Positions 5,126 through 5,258 of a stretch of DNA of 5,258 bases are shown in pieces (the first letter of the stretch is position 1; each line of letters opens with the position of its first letter). A model generated the notes under the pieces. It ran no database searches. It was given only the letters and a program-made list of their open reading frames with translations, and was not told the origin of the DNA. A program made the position numbers and the translations under genes. Where the stretch lies: assembly GCA_002348905.1 (NCBI GenBank), contig DEBW01000134.1, positions 1-5,258 on the forward strand. The letters run 5' to 3'. The DNA is from Ruminococcus flavefaciens (GTDB lineage Bacteria; Bacillota; Clostridia; Oscillospirales; Ruminococcaceae).

Positions 5126-5258
5126 CATTCAAGCATTGTACCACCGTAAATGTCGTGCGATTTTCGTGTGATTTTCGACTGTAAATTAGTCACACGCAAC
5201 TGAAAAATTGCAGTTAAAACTGTTTTCGACAGGTAAGAGAAAAGCCTGTATTTCGGTG
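5125..5258 (-). other. Right-edge region; possible tail of an unseen gene
   Basis: One minus-strand frame is open from the right edge for 43 codons and stops at TGA 5125-5127, ending in the residues YGGTMLE. The stop overlaps the terminator stem and nothing in the sequence is recognised, so it may be chance. The upstream gene may end outside the window. The stretch 4964-5258 otherwise holds only the terminator and short repeats. Confidence 0.25.
5154..5196. repeat. Tandem 11-base repeat with overlapping inverted repeat
   Basis: CGTGCGATTTT (5154-5164) is followed directly by CGTGTGATTTT (5165-5175), differing at one base. CGTGTGA (5165-5171) is also inverted as TCACACG at 5190-5196. Repeats of this kind next to a gene end can mark recombinase or regulator sites, but no recombinase gene is visible here. 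Confidence 0.5.

Noticed and set aside
5125..5258. C-terminus of an integrase or other recombinase
   Set aside because: Repeats nearby invite the idea, but no integrase motif is present in any frame and the open frame is short enough to be chance.

Overview
The window looks like chromosomal DNA of an AT-rich, gut-type Firmicute, most likely a Ruminococcus. Two different dockerin-bearing secreted proteins, one AAA-ATPase of the kind expanded in gut Clostridia, strong AGGAGG-type ribosome binding sites and a Fic fragment all fit that lineage. The assignment comes from protein style and not from a database match. Every gene I can support is on the minus strand, so transcription runs from right to left.

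Reading in the direction of transcription, the right edge (5258 to about 4964) is non-coding or holds only the tail of a gene outside the window. It contains short repeats and a good minus-strand terminator. A strong sigma-A type promoter (4935-4963) follows and drives a broken Fic-family gene (4640-4912), of which only the N-terminal module remains. Twenty-seven bases after its stop comes the ribosome binding site of a secreted 345-residue protein with a C-terminal dockerin (3568-4605). A bidirectional-looking hairpin terminator (3457-3484) closes that unit.

The intergenic region 3189-3567 holds this terminator, short tandem repeats, a second sigma-A type promoter (3315-3343) and a leader of about 120 nt. 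The promoter starts a tightly coupled three-gene operon: an ECF sigma factor (2634-3188), a single-pass membrane protein with a Ser/Thr-rich stalk and an extracellular C-terminal domain (1685-2647), and a secreted protein (937-1674) made of an N-terminal dockerin plus the same C-terminal domain. The two copies of that domain are about half identical. The arrangement suggests a surface-sensing regulatory module, loosely parallel to the SigI/RsgI systems of cellulosome producers, in which the presumed sensor domain has a dockerin-tagged secreted twin. This is the most interesting part of the window.

The left end (1-710) is the N-terminal part of an AAA-ATPase of the 'AAA-ATPase_like' family. 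It has its own consensus promoter (743-771) and runs off the window. No RNA genes, CRISPR arrays, complete insertion sequences or origins were seen.
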